A stretch of 64,000 nucleotides of DNA from an uncultured Bacteroidales bacterium (GTDB lineage Bacteria > Bacteroidota > Bacteroidia > Bacteroidales > Muribaculaceae): positions 1 through 64,000 of the forward strand of contig CANSAP010000008.1 of assembly GCA_947644715.1 (NCBI GenBank), read 5' to 3'. Positions 32,187-42,700 of the stretch are shown piece after piece. The translations under genes were made by a program, and so were the position numbers. The stretch's first letter is position 1. Every line of letters begins with the position of its first letter. The notes beneath the pieces are model-generated. The model saw only the letters and a program-made list of their open reading frames with translations. It was not told the DNA's origin and did not search any database.

Positions 32187-33509
32187 ATGAACGCGAAAAT
32201 AACTTTACCCGACCTTATAACAGCCCTGTCCGAAAATTCCGGTCAGCCCCGCAGTGTGTGTGAACGTTTCATTAAGGTGATGTTTGCCACGGTGGCTGAG
32301 ACGCTTGTTGCCGGAGAGAATGTGAAGATTAAAGGACTGGGCACTTTCAAGGTGAGTGATGTTGAGGAGCGCAAAAGTGTGAATGTCAACACGGGTGCCG
32401 AGATGATTATTCCGGGTCACCGGAAGGTTTCATTTAATCCTGACAAGAGTCTGGCGGAGTTAATCAATTTGCCGTTCGCTCTGTTTGAGCCGGTTGAGCT
32501 TGAGGATGAGGTGTCGGAAGAGATGCTGGCCGGCGTTGATGAGCAAATGCCTGAGGCTGCGCAAGTGGCTGAGACGCAGCCCCCGGTGCAGGAGGAAGCT
32601 CCAGCCCCTGAGCCGAGCGCCCCTGAAACTGCCGAGCCAACCGAGGGCAGTGAGCCTGACCCTTGGGAGGAGGCTGTCGAGGAGCAATTCTCTGAGCCTG
32701 TGTCTACAAACGAACCTGAACCTGCGCCTGAGCCTACACCTGAACCTGAGCCGGCTGAGACGCCACAGGAGCCGGAGGAAGAAACGATTATTGAGGAGAG
32801 CCGGCAAGCTCCCGCTGAGGCTCCTGCCAAGCCTGCTACGGCTTCAAGTCGTTACGAATCCATTATAGATATAGAGGATGAAGCGGAGGAGAACCGCAAG
32901 AAGGTTGAGATTCATGTGCATTCGCCTGAATGTCATGCACCTCACTTCAGGAAGGGTATTTATATCGGCATAGCGGCAGCAGTTGTCTGCATGGTCCTTC
33001 TGCTGGCTGCATGGCGCATTTTCCTTCCGGCATCTTTCTGTGCTCTGACGGCCACTGCTGAGCCACAGTCTCAAGGCGAGTTGATTGCGCAGCAGGCACG
33101 TGAGGCCACTCCGGCTGCCGACACACTCCCCCCGGCTGCCGACACGCTTCCGCAGGGGGAGCGCATCGAGCCTGTGCAGGCTGCTGAGGCACCTGACGCT
33201 GCTCCCACTCAGGCTTCTGACAAGGCTACCGAGGAGCATGTGCAGGAGGCTCCCGCCAAGGTCTACGACACGATTACGAAGAAACGCTTTCTGACCACTA
33301 TGGCCAAGGAGCATTATGGCGACTACAATCTCTGGCCTTATATCTATGATGAGAACAAGGCCATTCTCGGTCATCCTGACCGCATCAAGCCGGGCACGAA
33401 GGTGGTCATTCCTCCCGCCTCGAAGTATGGCATTGATGCCGGCAATCCTGACTGCATAGCCCGAGCCAAGCGGCGTGGGGCGGAAATCTACGCCAAGTAT
33501 AAAAAGTAG
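32187..33509 (+). CDS. Membrane-anchored HU-domain protein with a C-terminal LysM-like domain
   Basis: A 440-residue multidomain protein. Residues 1-95 are an HU/IHF-like DNA-binding domain (KGLGTFKVSDVEERKSVNVNTGAEMIIPGHRKVSFNPDKSL). About 100-220 is a highly acidic Pro/Glu linker. One transmembrane helix lies near 257-280 (GIYIGIAAAVVCMVLLLAAW). After an Ala/Pro linker, residues about 365-410 form a LysM-like domain (FLTTMAKEHYGDYNLWPYIYDENK...IKPGTKVVIPP). With the HU domain in the cytoplasm and LysM in the periplasm, it could tie the nucleoid to the cell wall (inference). The ATG is preferred over the TTG two codons upstream. It follows a small HU gene. Confidence 0.8.
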   Translation: MNAKITLPDLITALSENSGQPRSVCERFIKVMFATVAETLVAGENVKIKGLGTFKVSDVEERKSVNVNTGAEMIIPGHRKVSFNPDKSLAELINLPFALFEPVELEDEVSEEMLAGVDEQMPEAAQVAETQPPVQEEAPAPEPSAPETAEPTEGSEPDPWEEAVEEQFSEPVSTNEPEPAPEPTPEPEPAETPQEPEEETIIEESRQAPAEAPAKPATASSRYESIIDIEDEAEENRKKVEIHVHSPECHAPHFRKGIYIGIAAAVVCMVLLLAAWRIFLPASFCALTATAEPQSQGELIAQQAREATPAADTLPPAADTLPQGERIEPVQAAEAPDAAPTQASDKATEEHVQEAPAKVYDTITKKRFLTTMAKEHYGDYNLWPYIYDENKAILGHPDRIKPGTKVVIPPASKYGIDAGNPDCIARAKRRGAEIYAKYKK

Positions 33510-33570
33510 CTTCATTCCCGGCACCGGAGGGATGGCGAAGCTCTGCGGGCGCACATCTTGCGGGAAAGAA

Positions 33571-33602
33571 TTTGCAGAACCGGAAATAATTTGTTAATTT
33601 CG
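33571..33602 (+). promoter_or_regulatory. Promoter of the DUF3127 gene
   Basis: TTTG, 20 bases, TAATTTCG. The -33 element is perfect, and the -7 element has one substitution, also seen in front of the OPT transporter gene. The ATG follows 63 bases downstream. Confidence 0.55.
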
Positions 33603-33665
33603 CACGTTATTTCCATCTCCGGGAATAACACTCACACTTACATTAATACAAGAAAACCCCACTAC

Positions 33666-34061
33666 ATGGAAGTATCAGGAAAAATCATAGCTAAGCTCCC
33701 GCTGCAGAGCGGTGTGGCCAAAGCATCAGGTCGCGAATGGAAGAAGCAGGAATATGTGCTTGAGACGCATGACTCCTTTCCCCGCAAGGTGAAGTTCGAT
33801 TTCTTCGGCGAGCGTGTGGACCAATATCCCTTGGAGATTGGCGAGGAGGTGACCGTCTCTTTCGACATTGAGAGCCGCGAGTTCAACGGTCGATGGTACA
33901 CCGACATCCGCGGATGGAAGGCTGAGAAGGGGGCTGCACCCGCTGCCGCTCCTGCCCCTCAGCAGACTGCACCCGCCGCTCCTGCCGACCCCTTCGGAGC
34001 ACCGCAGGCTCCTGCTTTCTCCCCTGCTCCCGACAGCGCTCAGGATGACCTCCCCTTCTGA
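33666..34061 (+). CDS. DUF3127-family protein with an SSB-like acidic C-terminal tip
   Basis: A 131-residue protein. Residues 1-90 form a compact beta-rich domain of the DUF3127 family (MEVSGKIIAKLPLQSGVAKASGREWKKQEYVLETHD...WYTDIRGWKAEK), which looks OB-fold-like. An Ala/Pro/Gln linker follows, ending in DSAQDDLPF. That tip closely resembles the DDDIPF end of single-stranded DNA-binding protein that recruits partner proteins, which hints at a nucleic-acid role. The ATG is internal to the track ORF, and homology begins there. Function is not established. Confidence 0.82.
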   Translation: MEVSGKIIAKLPLQSGVAKASGREWKKQEYVLETHDSFPRKVKFDFFGERVDQYPLEIGEEVTVSFDIESREFNGRWYTDIRGWKAEKGAAPAAAPAPQQTAPAAPADPFGAPQAPAFSPAPDSAQDDLPF

Positions 34062-34227
34062 TTTCCGGCAAAATCCTCGGAAGTAACTGTAAAGAAGACC
34101 GCCTGCAGCTCCCTCTACGGCTTGCCGCAGCCGAGTCTTCTTATTCTTTTGCAGCCGAGTCTTTTATTTATGTCTCTTTTACCGGAAGGTTGAGGAACAC
34201 TTCTCCCCTTCCGATTGTTCTCATTTC

Positions 34228-34590
34228 ATGAACACTACCAACGACAACGACCTGCTCCTGACGATTGTGGAAGCCATTCAGGATCGCAAAGGGCAGGATA
34301 TAACATTGATTGACCTGACAAGGTTGCATGTCAGCAACGCGCAGCATTTCGTGATTGCCCAGGGTGGCAGCCCCACTCAGGTTTCGGCCATTGCCGACTC
34401 TGTGCGCGAACTCGTTCAGCAAAAGCTTGGCATCAAGCCTGTCAACTATACCGGCTACACTAATTCCACATGGATAGTGATTGACTATGGCTATGTTATG
34501 GTGCACATCTTTGTGCCTGATGCCCGCCGGTTCTATGACATTGAAACCCTTTGGGCTGACGGCGAATTCACCGAAATACCCAATATCTAA
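34228..34590 (+). CDS. rsfS: Ribosome silencing factor
   Basis: A 120-residue RsfS/DUF143 protein that binds ribosomal protein L14 and blocks subunit joining when nutrients are low (family knowledge). Typical motifs are ITLIDLTRLHVSNAQHFVIAQGGSPTQVSAIADSV and GYTNSTWIVIDYGYVMVHIFVPDARRFYDIETLWAD. It lies 11 bases before ftsH, an order I recall from Bacteroidetes genomes. Confidence 0.95.
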   Translation: MNTTNDNDLLLTIVEAIQDRKGQDITLIDLTRLHVSNAQHFVIAQGGSPTQVSAIADSVRELVQQKLGIKPVNYTGYTNSTWIVIDYGYVMVHIFVPDARRFYDIETLWADGEFTEIPNI

Positions 34591-34601
34591 TCTATCCATT
34601 T

Positions 34602-36692
34602 ATGCCTATTGGTCAGCAAGGAAATAAGAAAGGCAGCAAGCGTCCGATGCTCAACATGTATTGGATGTATCTGCTCATCATACTCTCTCTGGTAGCCCTT
34701 TATAACTTCCAGGACAACACCGCCGTGAAAGAGGTTTCGGTGGATCAGTTTGTGGAGGAGGTTACGGAGGGTTCCGTTGAGAAAGTCAAAATCAACCGTG
34801 AAGATGCCACCGTCTCGGGTGTGCTCAATGCCGAGGGTCTGAAGAAAAATGGCCTTGCAGGGAGCAACGGGCGCGCCTCGGAGGGTGAAATACGCACACA
34901 GGCCGTCAGCGCCGAGCGCTTCGACGAGAAACTTTCGGCGGCCAACGAGGTGCGCAAGAGCCGAGGGCTGGAGCCTGTGCCCTATGAGTTTGTGAACGGC
35001 TCTGACCTGATGAAGCTCTTCTGGTACTTCGGTCCCATCCTGGTCTTCGTGCTCTTCATGGTCTTCATGTCGCGCCGCATGAGTGGCCCCGGGGGTGCCG
35101 GGGGCATCTTTAACGTTGGCAAGAGCCGCGCCAAGGTTTTTGACAAGAAGACTGACACGAATGTGACCTTCAAGGATGTGGCCGGCCTGGCCGAGGCCAA
35201 GGTTGAGATTGAGGAGATCGTAGAGTTTCTCAAGAACCCGCAGCGCTACACTGAACTGGGGGCCAAGATTCCCAAGGGGGCGCTGCTGGTGGGTCCTCCG
35301 GGCACCGGTAAAACCTTGCTGGCCAAGGCAGTGGCCGGAGAAGCCAACGTGCCGTTCCTCTCGATGAGCGGTTCTGACTTCGTGGAAATGTTCGTGGGTG
35401 TCGGTGCAGCGCGAGTGCGCGACCTCTTCAAGCAGGCCAAGGAAAAGGCTCCCTGCATTGTCTTCATCGATGAAATTGACGCCGTGGGTCGTGCCCGCGG
35501 CAAGAACCCCAACATGGGCAGCAACGATGAGCGCGAGAACACTCTTAACCAGATGCTCACCGAGATGGATGGCTTTGGAGCCAACAACGGCGTGATTATC
35601 CTTGCGGCCACGAACCGCGTGGACATGCTCGACAAGGCTCTGCTGCGTCCCGGACGCTTTGACCGTCAGATTCTTGTGGACCTGCCGGAGCTGACTGACC
35701 GTGTGGAGATTCTCAATGTGCATCTGCGCAACCTGAAAATAAATGCCACGCTTGACGTGGAGCAGATAGCACGTCAGACCTCAGGCTTCTCCGGCGCTGA
35801 CCTGGCCAACGTCTGCAACGAGGCTGCCCTCATAGCCGCCCGCAATAACAAGGAGGATGTCAGCATGGATGATTTCCGCAAAGCCATTGACCGCATCGTG
35901 GGTGGTTTGGAAAAGAAGTCCGTGGTCTACACAGCTGAGGAGAAGGATGCCATTGCCACACATGAGGCGGGACATGCCACCGTCAGCTGGCTGATTCAGT
36001 ATGGCAATCCGCTCGTCAAGGTCACCATCGTGCCCCGCGGCCGCGCCGGTGGCTACGCCATGTATGCTCCCGAGGAGCGTCATTACACCCCGATGCAGAG
36101 CCTGCTTGACACCATCTGCACGCTCGTGGCCGGACGTGCCGCCGAAGAGGTGTTCACCGGCGTTGTGGGCACCGGCGCCAGCGACGACCTTGAGAAAGCC
36201 ACCAAGCTTGCACTGAGCATCGTGATGTATTACGGCGCTAGCCCCCGCCTGCGCAACCTCAACTATCATGACTCCACAGGTCAGGCCTACGGCTTCCAGA
36301 AGCCTTACAGCGAGGCCACGGCGAAGGTCATTGATGAGGAGGTGGAGCGCATTGTCAATGAACAGTATGACCGCGCCAAGGAGATTCTCAAGAAGTATGG
36401 CAAGGAGCACAACGAGATTCGCGACCTGCTCATTAAGCGTGAGGTCATCTATCATGACGATGTGCAGGCAATCCTTGGCCCCCGCCCCTGGAAGAGCCGT
36501 GAAGAGGACCCGGCCGTGCAGGCGCGACAGAAACTCCTGGCTGATAACGCCCGCAAGGCGCAGGATAACATCAGCTCTGAGACTAAAGAGGACGCCTCGG
36601 CACAGGAGCAACCTGCTGCAGAAGAGACTGCCCCGTCGACATCGCCCGACAGCGATGAAGATGCAGGCACTCCTCCCCCATTCAATAAGTAA
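34602..36692 (+). CDS. ftsH: ATP-dependent zinc metalloprotease FtsH
   Basis: A 696-residue inner-membrane AAA protease that degrades membrane and short-lived regulatory proteins. There are two transmembrane segments (about 11-30 and 138-158) flanking a periplasmic domain. The AAA domain has Walker A GPPGTGKT (231-238), Walker [13 protein letters not shown] and the SRH region [10 protein letters not shown]. The zinc site is HEAGH beginning at residue 454. A disordered acidic tail of about 60 residues ends the protein. It is cotranscribed with rsfS upstream and hflX 7 bases downstream. Confidence 0.96.
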   Translation: MPIGQQGNKKGSKRPMLNMYWMYLLIILSLVALYNFQDNTAVKEVSVDQFVEEVTEGSVEKVKINREDATVSGVLNAEGLKKNGLAGSNGRASEGEIRTQAVSAERFDEKLSAANEVRKSRGLEPVPYEFVNGSDLMKLFWYFGPILVFVLFMVFMSRRMSGPGGAGGIFNVGKSRAKVFDKKTDTNVTFKDVAGLAEAKVEIEEIVEFLKNPQRYTELGAKIPKGALLVGPPGTGKTLLAKAVAGEANVPFLSMSGSDFVEMFVGVGAARVRDLFKQAKEKAPCIVFIDEIDAVGRARGKNPNMGSNDERENTLNQMLTEMDGFGANNGVIILAATNRVDMLDKALLRPGRFDRQILVDLPELTDRVEILNVHLRNLKINATLDVEQIARQTSGFSGADLANVCNEAALIAARNNKEDVSMDDFRKAIDRIVGGLEKKSVVYTAEEKDAIATHEAGHATVSWLIQYGNPLVKVTIVPRGRAGGYAMYAPEERHYTPMQSLLDTICTLVAGRAAEEVFTGVVGTGASDDLEKATKLALSIVMYYGASPRLRNLNYHDSTGQAYGFQKPYSEATAKVIDEEVERIVNEQYDRAKEILKKYGKEHNEIRDLLIKREVIYHDDVQAILGPRPWKSREEDPAVQARQKLLADNARKAQDNISSETKEDASAQEQPAAEETAPSTSPDSDEDAGTPPPFNK

Positions 36693-36699
36693 ATAGGAT

Positions 36700-37962
36700 A
36701 TGATTGAAGATAATATTATTGCCACTGAGGCGAATGAGCGCACCGTGCTCGTCGGGCTGATTACTCAGAATCAGAATGAGACGAAGACCCGCGAGTATCT
36801 GGACGAGCTTGCATTTTTGGCCGAGACGGCCGGAGCTGTGCCGGTGCACACGTTCCTTCAGAAGATGGATTATCCCAACCCCCGCACCTATGTGGGCAAA
36901 GGTAAACTCGAGGAGATTCGCAGCTACGTTGAGGAGCAGGAGATTGGCATGGTAATCTTCGACGACGACCTCTCGACGAAGCAAGTCACCAACATAGAGC
37001 GGGAGCTGAAGGTGAAAATCCTTGACCGAACCTCGCTCATTCTCGACATCTTCGCACGACGTGCGCAGACGGCCACGGCACGCACTCAGGTGGAGCTTGC
37101 GCAGTATCAGTATCTGCTCCCGCGCCTCACCCGCATGTGGACTCACCTCGAGCGCCAGCGTGGCGGCATCGGTATGCGTGGCCCCGGCGAGACACAGATT
37201 GAGACCGACCGCCGAATCATCCTCGACAAAATCTCCCGCCTGAAGGAGGAGCTGCGCCACATCGACAAGCAGAAATCCATCCAGCGCAAGAACCGCGGCA
37301 AGCTCACGCGCGTGGCACTCGTGGGCTACACCAATGTGGGCAAGAGCACCATCATGAACCTGCTGAGCAAGAGCGACGTCTTTGCCGAAAACAAGCTCTT
37401 CGCTACCCTCGACACGACGGTGCGCAAGGTAATCATCGACAACCTCCCCTTCCTGCTGACCGACACCGTGGGCTTCATCCGCAAGCTCCCGACTCATCTC
37501 GTGGACTCCTTCAAATCCACGCTCGACGAGGTGCGCGAGGCCGACCTGCTGGTGCATGTTGTCGATGTCAGCCATCCCCAATTTGAGGAGCAGATTGAAG
37601 TGGTCAATCGCACGCTCCACGAGGTCTGCGGCGCCTCTGACAAGCCTATGATAATGGTTTTCAACAAGATAGACGCCTTCACCTATACCCCCAAGGATCC
37701 TGACGACCTCACCCCCTCCACCCGCGCCAACATCCCTCTCGAGGAATTTGAGCGCTCATGGATGGCACGCACCTCAGGGGCCTGCGTCTTCATCTCCGCA
37801 AAGAAGAAAATCAATATCGACGCCCTGAAGCAGATGCTATACGAGAAGGCTCGCGAGATACATGCCGAGCGATTCCCGTATAACGACTTCCTGTTTCAGA
37901 AATATGACCAGGACTACACCCTCGACGAAGCCTGCAGTCAAGACCCCGACACATGCAACTGA
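36700..37962 (+). CDS. hflX: Ribosome-associated GTPase HflX
   Basis: A 420-residue GTPase that splits stalled or stressed ribosomes. The N-terminal HflX domain contains NPRTYVGKGKLEEI, and the linker GGIGMRGPGETQIETDRR is characteristic. The G domain has VGYTNVGKST, DTVGFIRKLP and NKID. It starts 7 bases after ftsH, and its last codons overlap the start of the DUF4954 gene by 10 bases. In E. coli, hflX neighbours genes for FtsH regulators, so the association with ftsH is suggestive. Confidence 0.95.
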   Translation: MIEDNIIATEANERTVLVGLITQNQNETKTREYLDELAFLAETAGAVPVHTFLQKMDYPNPRTYVGKGKLEEIRSYVEEQEIGMVIFDDDLSTKQVTNIERELKVKILDRTSLILDIFARRAQTATARTQVELAQYQYLLPRLTRMWTHLERQRGGIGMRGPGETQIETDRRIILDKISRLKEELRHIDKQKSIQRKNRGKLTRVALVGYTNVGKSTIMNLLSKSDVFAENKLFATLDTTVRKVIIDNLPFLLTDTVGFIRKLPTHLVDSFKSTLDEVREADLLVHVVDVSHPQFEEQIEVVNRTLHEVCGASDKPMIMVFNKIDAFTYTPKDPDDLTPSTRANIPLEEFERSWMARTSGACVFISAKKKINIDALKQMLYEKAREIHAERFPYNDFLFQKYDQDYTLDEACSQDPDTCN

Positions 37963-39656
37963 CAGCATCAGAAATACTCCGCCTCGAGAATCAAGGATGC
38001 TTCTCCACCGATTGGACAGAGGTCACCATAGCCCCCGGCTCTGACCTCTCGCTGCTGCGCGCAGTCAGATTCATGGGCAAGACATCAATCGGGATGCTCC
38101 GCAAGCAGCCCGGGCGCCCAACAGGCATCTTCAACGCCGTCATAGCCGACTGTACCATTGGCGACAACCCCTACATAAGCAACATCCATGGAGAGCTGCG
38201 CGGCCTGCGTATAGCAAACAATGTTACCATTGAGAACGTGGGACGCATCACCTGCGAGCAGGAAGCCCCCTGCGGCCTCGGTGTGCCCGTAGCCGTGCTC
38301 GACGAAACCGGCTCGCGTCCCGTGCCCCTATTCCCCACCCTCACCTCGCAGCTCGCATCACTTATGGCGCGCAATCCCCGCCTGGCTGAGTATCACATTC
38401 TCCCGATGCTCAAGGACGCCTGGGAGCATGAACCGACCGGAAGCCTCATCGGCGACGGCGTGACTATCAGAGACGCCGGATGCCTGCGCAACCTGCGCAT
38501 TGACCCCGGCGTCACCATTGAAGGGGCATCCCGCCTGATTAACGGACGCATCATAAACAACGCCCCCGCTGAACCGCTGGCATACGTGGGTGCCGGCGTC
38601 GATGCCGAGAATTTCATGATTGTAGATGGCCGAGTGGACACCGGCGCCATGCTCCGCAACGTCTTCGTCGGGCAAGGGGTCGAGATTGACAAATACTTCT
38701 CAGCCCACGACTCCCTCTTCTTCGCCAACAGCTCCTGCGAATGCGGAGAAGCTTGCGCCATAATAGCCGGCCCCTACACCGTCACCATGCACAAGAGCAC
38801 ACTACTCATCGGTGCCGAATACTCCTTCATGAACGCCGGCTCAGGCACCAACTCCTCCAACCACATGTATAAGCTCGGCCCCGTGCACCATGGACTGATG
38901 CAACGCGGCGTCAAGACAGCCAGCAGCTCCTACATGATGTGGGAGGGACGAATCGGCGCCTTCTCCCTGCTCATGGGGCAACACAAAACGCACCCCGACA
39001 CTACCCCCTTCCCCTTCTCCTACCTCTTCGGCACCCCCGAAGGGAAAACCGTAGTAGCCCCCGCCCTCATGCTCCGCTCCTGCGGCCTCGACCGCGACAA
39101 AGTGAAATGGCCTGCCCGCGACCGCCGCACTCCGGCTCGCCTCCCACTGATGGACCATCTGCACTTCGATGTCCTGAACCCGCTCACAGTCTCCACCATG
39201 CTCGATGCCCTGCGGCTCATCGACGAGATTTCCCGCCTCAGCCCCGAGCCTGACGGCTACATCCACCATGGCGGACTCCTCTTCTCCCCCTCGGCCCTGA
39301 GCCGCGGACGTGACATCTACACCCGCGCTATCGTGGTCTACCTGCAACGCGTCACCTCCCGTCCCACCCCCGATACCACCGGCCTCACCACCCCCGAAAG
39401 CTGGATAGACCTGGGGGGACAGATAATCCCGGGCGACATCACGGCCAAAGTGCGCGAGTGCGAAACAATCAGCCAGGTCAATGAACTGATAGACAACGCA
39501 TTCCTGCACTACCCTGCGCTCGAATATCTCTACGTGCAGACCCTTCTTACCCCTGAATGGCAGCAGAGGCTTGCAGATGCAGACACCTACACCATCCCCT
39601 TCTACGCCGACATCGAAGCCGACCGCACCCGAGCCCTCTCAGCCCTGACCCGCTGA
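37953..39656 (+). CDS. DUF4954 protein with predicted left-handed beta-helix
   Basis: A 567-residue protein of the Bacteroidetes family DUF4954. Residues about 30-320 contain hexapeptide-like repeats (IADCTIGDNPYISNI, IANNVTIENVGRI, IGDGVTIRDAGCLRNLRIDPGVTIEGASRLI) of a left-handed beta-helix, as in acyl- and nucleotidyl-transferases. The C-terminal part is helical. I recall such proteins being described as putative UDP-GlcNAc or sugar-phosphate acyl/nucleotidyl-transferase-like, but no activity can be asserted. The start overlaps hflX by 10 bases, indicating coupling. Confidence 0.82.
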   Translation: MQLTASEILRLENQGCFSTDWTEVTIAPGSDLSLLRAVRFMGKTSIGMLRKQPGRPTGIFNAVIADCTIGDNPYISNIHGELRGLRIANNVTIENVGRITCEQEAPCGLGVPVAVLDETGSRPVPLFPTLTSQLASLMARNPRLAEYHILPMLKDAWEHEPTGSLIGDGVTIRDAGCLRNLRIDPGVTIEGASRLINGRIINNAPAEPLAYVGAGVDAENFMIVDGRVDTGAMLRNVFVGQGVEIDKYFSAHDSLFFANSSCECGEACAIIAGPYTVTMHKSTLLIGAEYSFMNAGSGTNSSNHMYKLGPVHHGLMQRGVKTASSSYMMWEGRIGAFSLLMGQHKTHPDTTPFPFSYLFGTPEGKTVVAPALMLRSCGLDRDKVKWPARDRRTPARLPLMDHLHFDVLNPLTVSTMLDALRLIDEISRLSPEPDGYIHHGGLLFSPSALSRGRDIYTRAIVVYLQRVTSRPTPDTTGLTTPESWIDLGGQIIPGDITAKVRECETISQVNELIDNAFLHYPALEYLYVQTLLTPEWQQRLADADTYTIPFYADIEADRTRALSALTR

Positions 39657-39731
39657 CCCGTGCCGGCCATCTGCCCCGGCCTGGCAGTCGGCCATTCGGT
39701 CAGCCACTATGCCAGGGCAGAGGAACACTAC

Positions 39732-42700
39732 TCAGCCGGGAAGAGCGATTTTCTTGTATTCCACTGAGGTTACCTTCAGGAACTGCGGAAGATAACTTTC
39801 CCAATCAGCGAGAATACGCGCTGCAAGGGGGCTGCCCGTGAATCGGTGATGACGCTCAATCAGGTCGTGAAGCTCAGCTATCTCATAGTCCTCACGAAGC
39901 AGCGTCAGCTCCACGAGATCCATGTTGACATAATAGTCGAGATTGCCGGTGCCGTTCCAGATGTAAGCCACACCGCCACTCATGCCTGCAGCGAAATTGC
40001 GCCCGATTTTGCCGAGCACCACCACGCGACCGCCGGTCATATACTCGCAGCCATGGTCACCCACACCCTCCACGACAGCTATCGCGCCACTGTTGCGCAC
40101 CGCAAACCTCTCGCCGACACGACCATTAACGTATAGCTCGCCGGACGTGGCGCCATACAGCAGAGTATTCCCCGCTATCGTGTTGCGGCAAGCCTCGAAG
40201 GTGGCCTCACGCGGAGGAACGACCACGATTCTGCCCCCCGACAAGCCCTTGCCCAAATAATCATTCGCATCACCCTCAAGCCTGAAAGTCAGCCCTTTGC
40301 AAAGGAAAGCGCCGAAGCTCTGCCCGGCTGACCCGGTAAACTTGAGCCGCACGCTGTCCTCAGGCAACCCGCTGCTTCCGAAGCGCTTCGTGACATAGCC
40401 GCTGAGCATAGCCCCCACCGAGCGGTCAGTGTTGACTATCGGCATTCCCAGCGAAATCTCCTGCTTAAGCTCAATGGCATTCCCAATCAGCTGCAGCAGA
40501 GCAGCATCCTTGACCGAGTCGAGCTTATGGTCCTGCTCCGTCTCAAAGTGCAACGCATTCTCCCCCTCGACCCTGAAGAAGAGGCGAGAGAAGTCAAGCT
40601 TGGCCTGCTTGCTTCCCTCAGCAGAGGCACGACGCCTCAGCAGGTCAGCGCGACCCACAATCTCATCGAGACTGCGGTAGCCCATCGCGGCCAGCCGCTC
40701 CCGCACGCTGCGCGCCATGAACCGGAAGTAATTAATCAGATGCTCATATCGCCCGACGAACTTCTTTCGCAGCTCGGGACTTTGGGTGGCCACACCCTTC
40801 GGACAGGTGTTAGTGTGGCATTTGCGCACCATGCAGCAGCCAAGCACCACCAGCGCAGCCGTGCCGAAGCCATACTCCTCAGCCCCCAGCATAGCAGCGA
40901 CCATGATGTCATGCGGACTCTTCAGCTGCCCGTCGACCTGAAGTCGCAACTTGCCCCGCAAGTTATTCCTTACAAGAGTCTGCTGAATCTCAGCCAGCCC
41001 TATCTCAGCCGGCACACCCGCATGTTTCATCGAGCCGGCAGGGCTGGCACCCGTGCCCCCGTCGCAGCCACTGATAAGAATCTTGTCGGCCTTAGCCTTA
41101 GCCACACCCGCGGCTATCGTGCCCACACCACTCTCGGCCACAAGCTTGACACTGATTTGAGCCTCAGGATTCACGTTCTTCAAATCGAAGATGAGCTGGG
41201 CAAGATCCTCAATGGAATAGATGTCATGATGTGGCGGCGGACTGATGAGCGTAATGCCGGGGATGGAACGGCGGGTGCGGGCAATCACTTCATCCACCTT
41301 GAACCCGGGCAGCTGGCCACCCTCACCCGGCTTCGCCCCCTGCGCCACCTTAATCTGAATCTCGGCGGCGTTCACAAGATACTCCGCATCTACGCCAAAG
41401 CGCCCTGAGGCCACCTGCTTGACGCTGCTGCGCGCCCAAGTGCCGTCCGGGCGCCTCTGATTGCGTGCCGGGTCTTCGCCTCCTTCACCAGTGTTACTCA
41501 TGCCCCCAATCTCATTCATGGCGATGGCTAAAGCCTCATGTGCCTCACGACTGATGGCACCAAACGACATGGCCTCCGTGCAGAACCGGCGCATAATGCT
41601 CTGCTCACTCTCAACCTCATCTACTGAAATCGGCTCCCGGTCACTCTCCACCCCAATCATGTCGCGCAGGAATATCGGCTCAGGCTTCTCCTCAACCAGC
41701 CTGACGAAGTCGAGAAACTTCTCATAGTCCCCTTCGCGAGTGGCAGCCTGCAGGGCGCGCACCACAGGTGGATTCCAGGCGTGCAGCTCCCCGCCGCGAC
41801 GGAACATATACTGCCCGGCATCCTCAAGCTCCGGAGCATCAGCACTCCAAGCCTTCGAGTGAAGCTTGAGAATATCAGCAGCAATATCTTCTATGTCAAT
41901 ACCTTCAATCGGCGATGGGGTTGTGCCACCCATGTAATGATTCAACAGGCGCGAGCTGACCCCCAACGCCTCAAACAGAGCACAGCCGCGATAGCTGCGG
42001 ATGGTCGATATGCCCATCTTCGACATTATCTTCAGTATCCCCTTATTCACAGCCTTGATATAATGCTGCTCAGCCCCGTCATAATCAAGCTGAAGCTCGC
42101 CGCGCCCCACCATATCCTTCAGCAGAGCGAAAACCATATACGGATTCACGGCACTCGCACCATAGCCCATGAGCAGACTCACATGCATCACCTCACACAC
42201 CTCTCCGCTCTCCACAATAATAGCTATCTGCGAACGCTTCCGCCGGCTCACAAGATGATGATGCACTGCCGAAAGAGCCAGCAGCGAGGGTATAGGCGCC
42301 AGTGCGGCAGTCACACCCCGGTCAGAGAGCACCATATAGTTATACCCCTCATCCACAGCGCATTCAGCATCTCGGCAGAGCCGGTCGATAGCCCCTTCAA
42401 GAGCAGTCACTCCCCCCTCGGCCTCGAAAAGCATAGGAAGCGTAATCGTGCGAAAGCCCTTGTACTGGAGATTGCGCAGAATGTCCAGCTCACCGTCAGA
42501 AACAATCGGCGAAGGCATCCTCACCACATTGCAAAGCTCCTGCGAAGGGTTCAGAATATTCTTCCTGACAGCCCCGACATAACTCGTCAGCGACATCACC
42601 AGCTCCTCGCGGATAGGGTCAATCGGAGGATTAGTCACCTGCGCGAACTGCTGCCTGAAATAATTGAAGAAACGCTGAGGCTGAGCTGAGAGAACCGCCG

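Noticed and set aside
34587-35723. 378-residue minus-strand ORF opposite ftsH
   Set aside because: It is antisense to the AAA domain of ftsH, with no recognisable domain and no promoter. It is a shadow frame.
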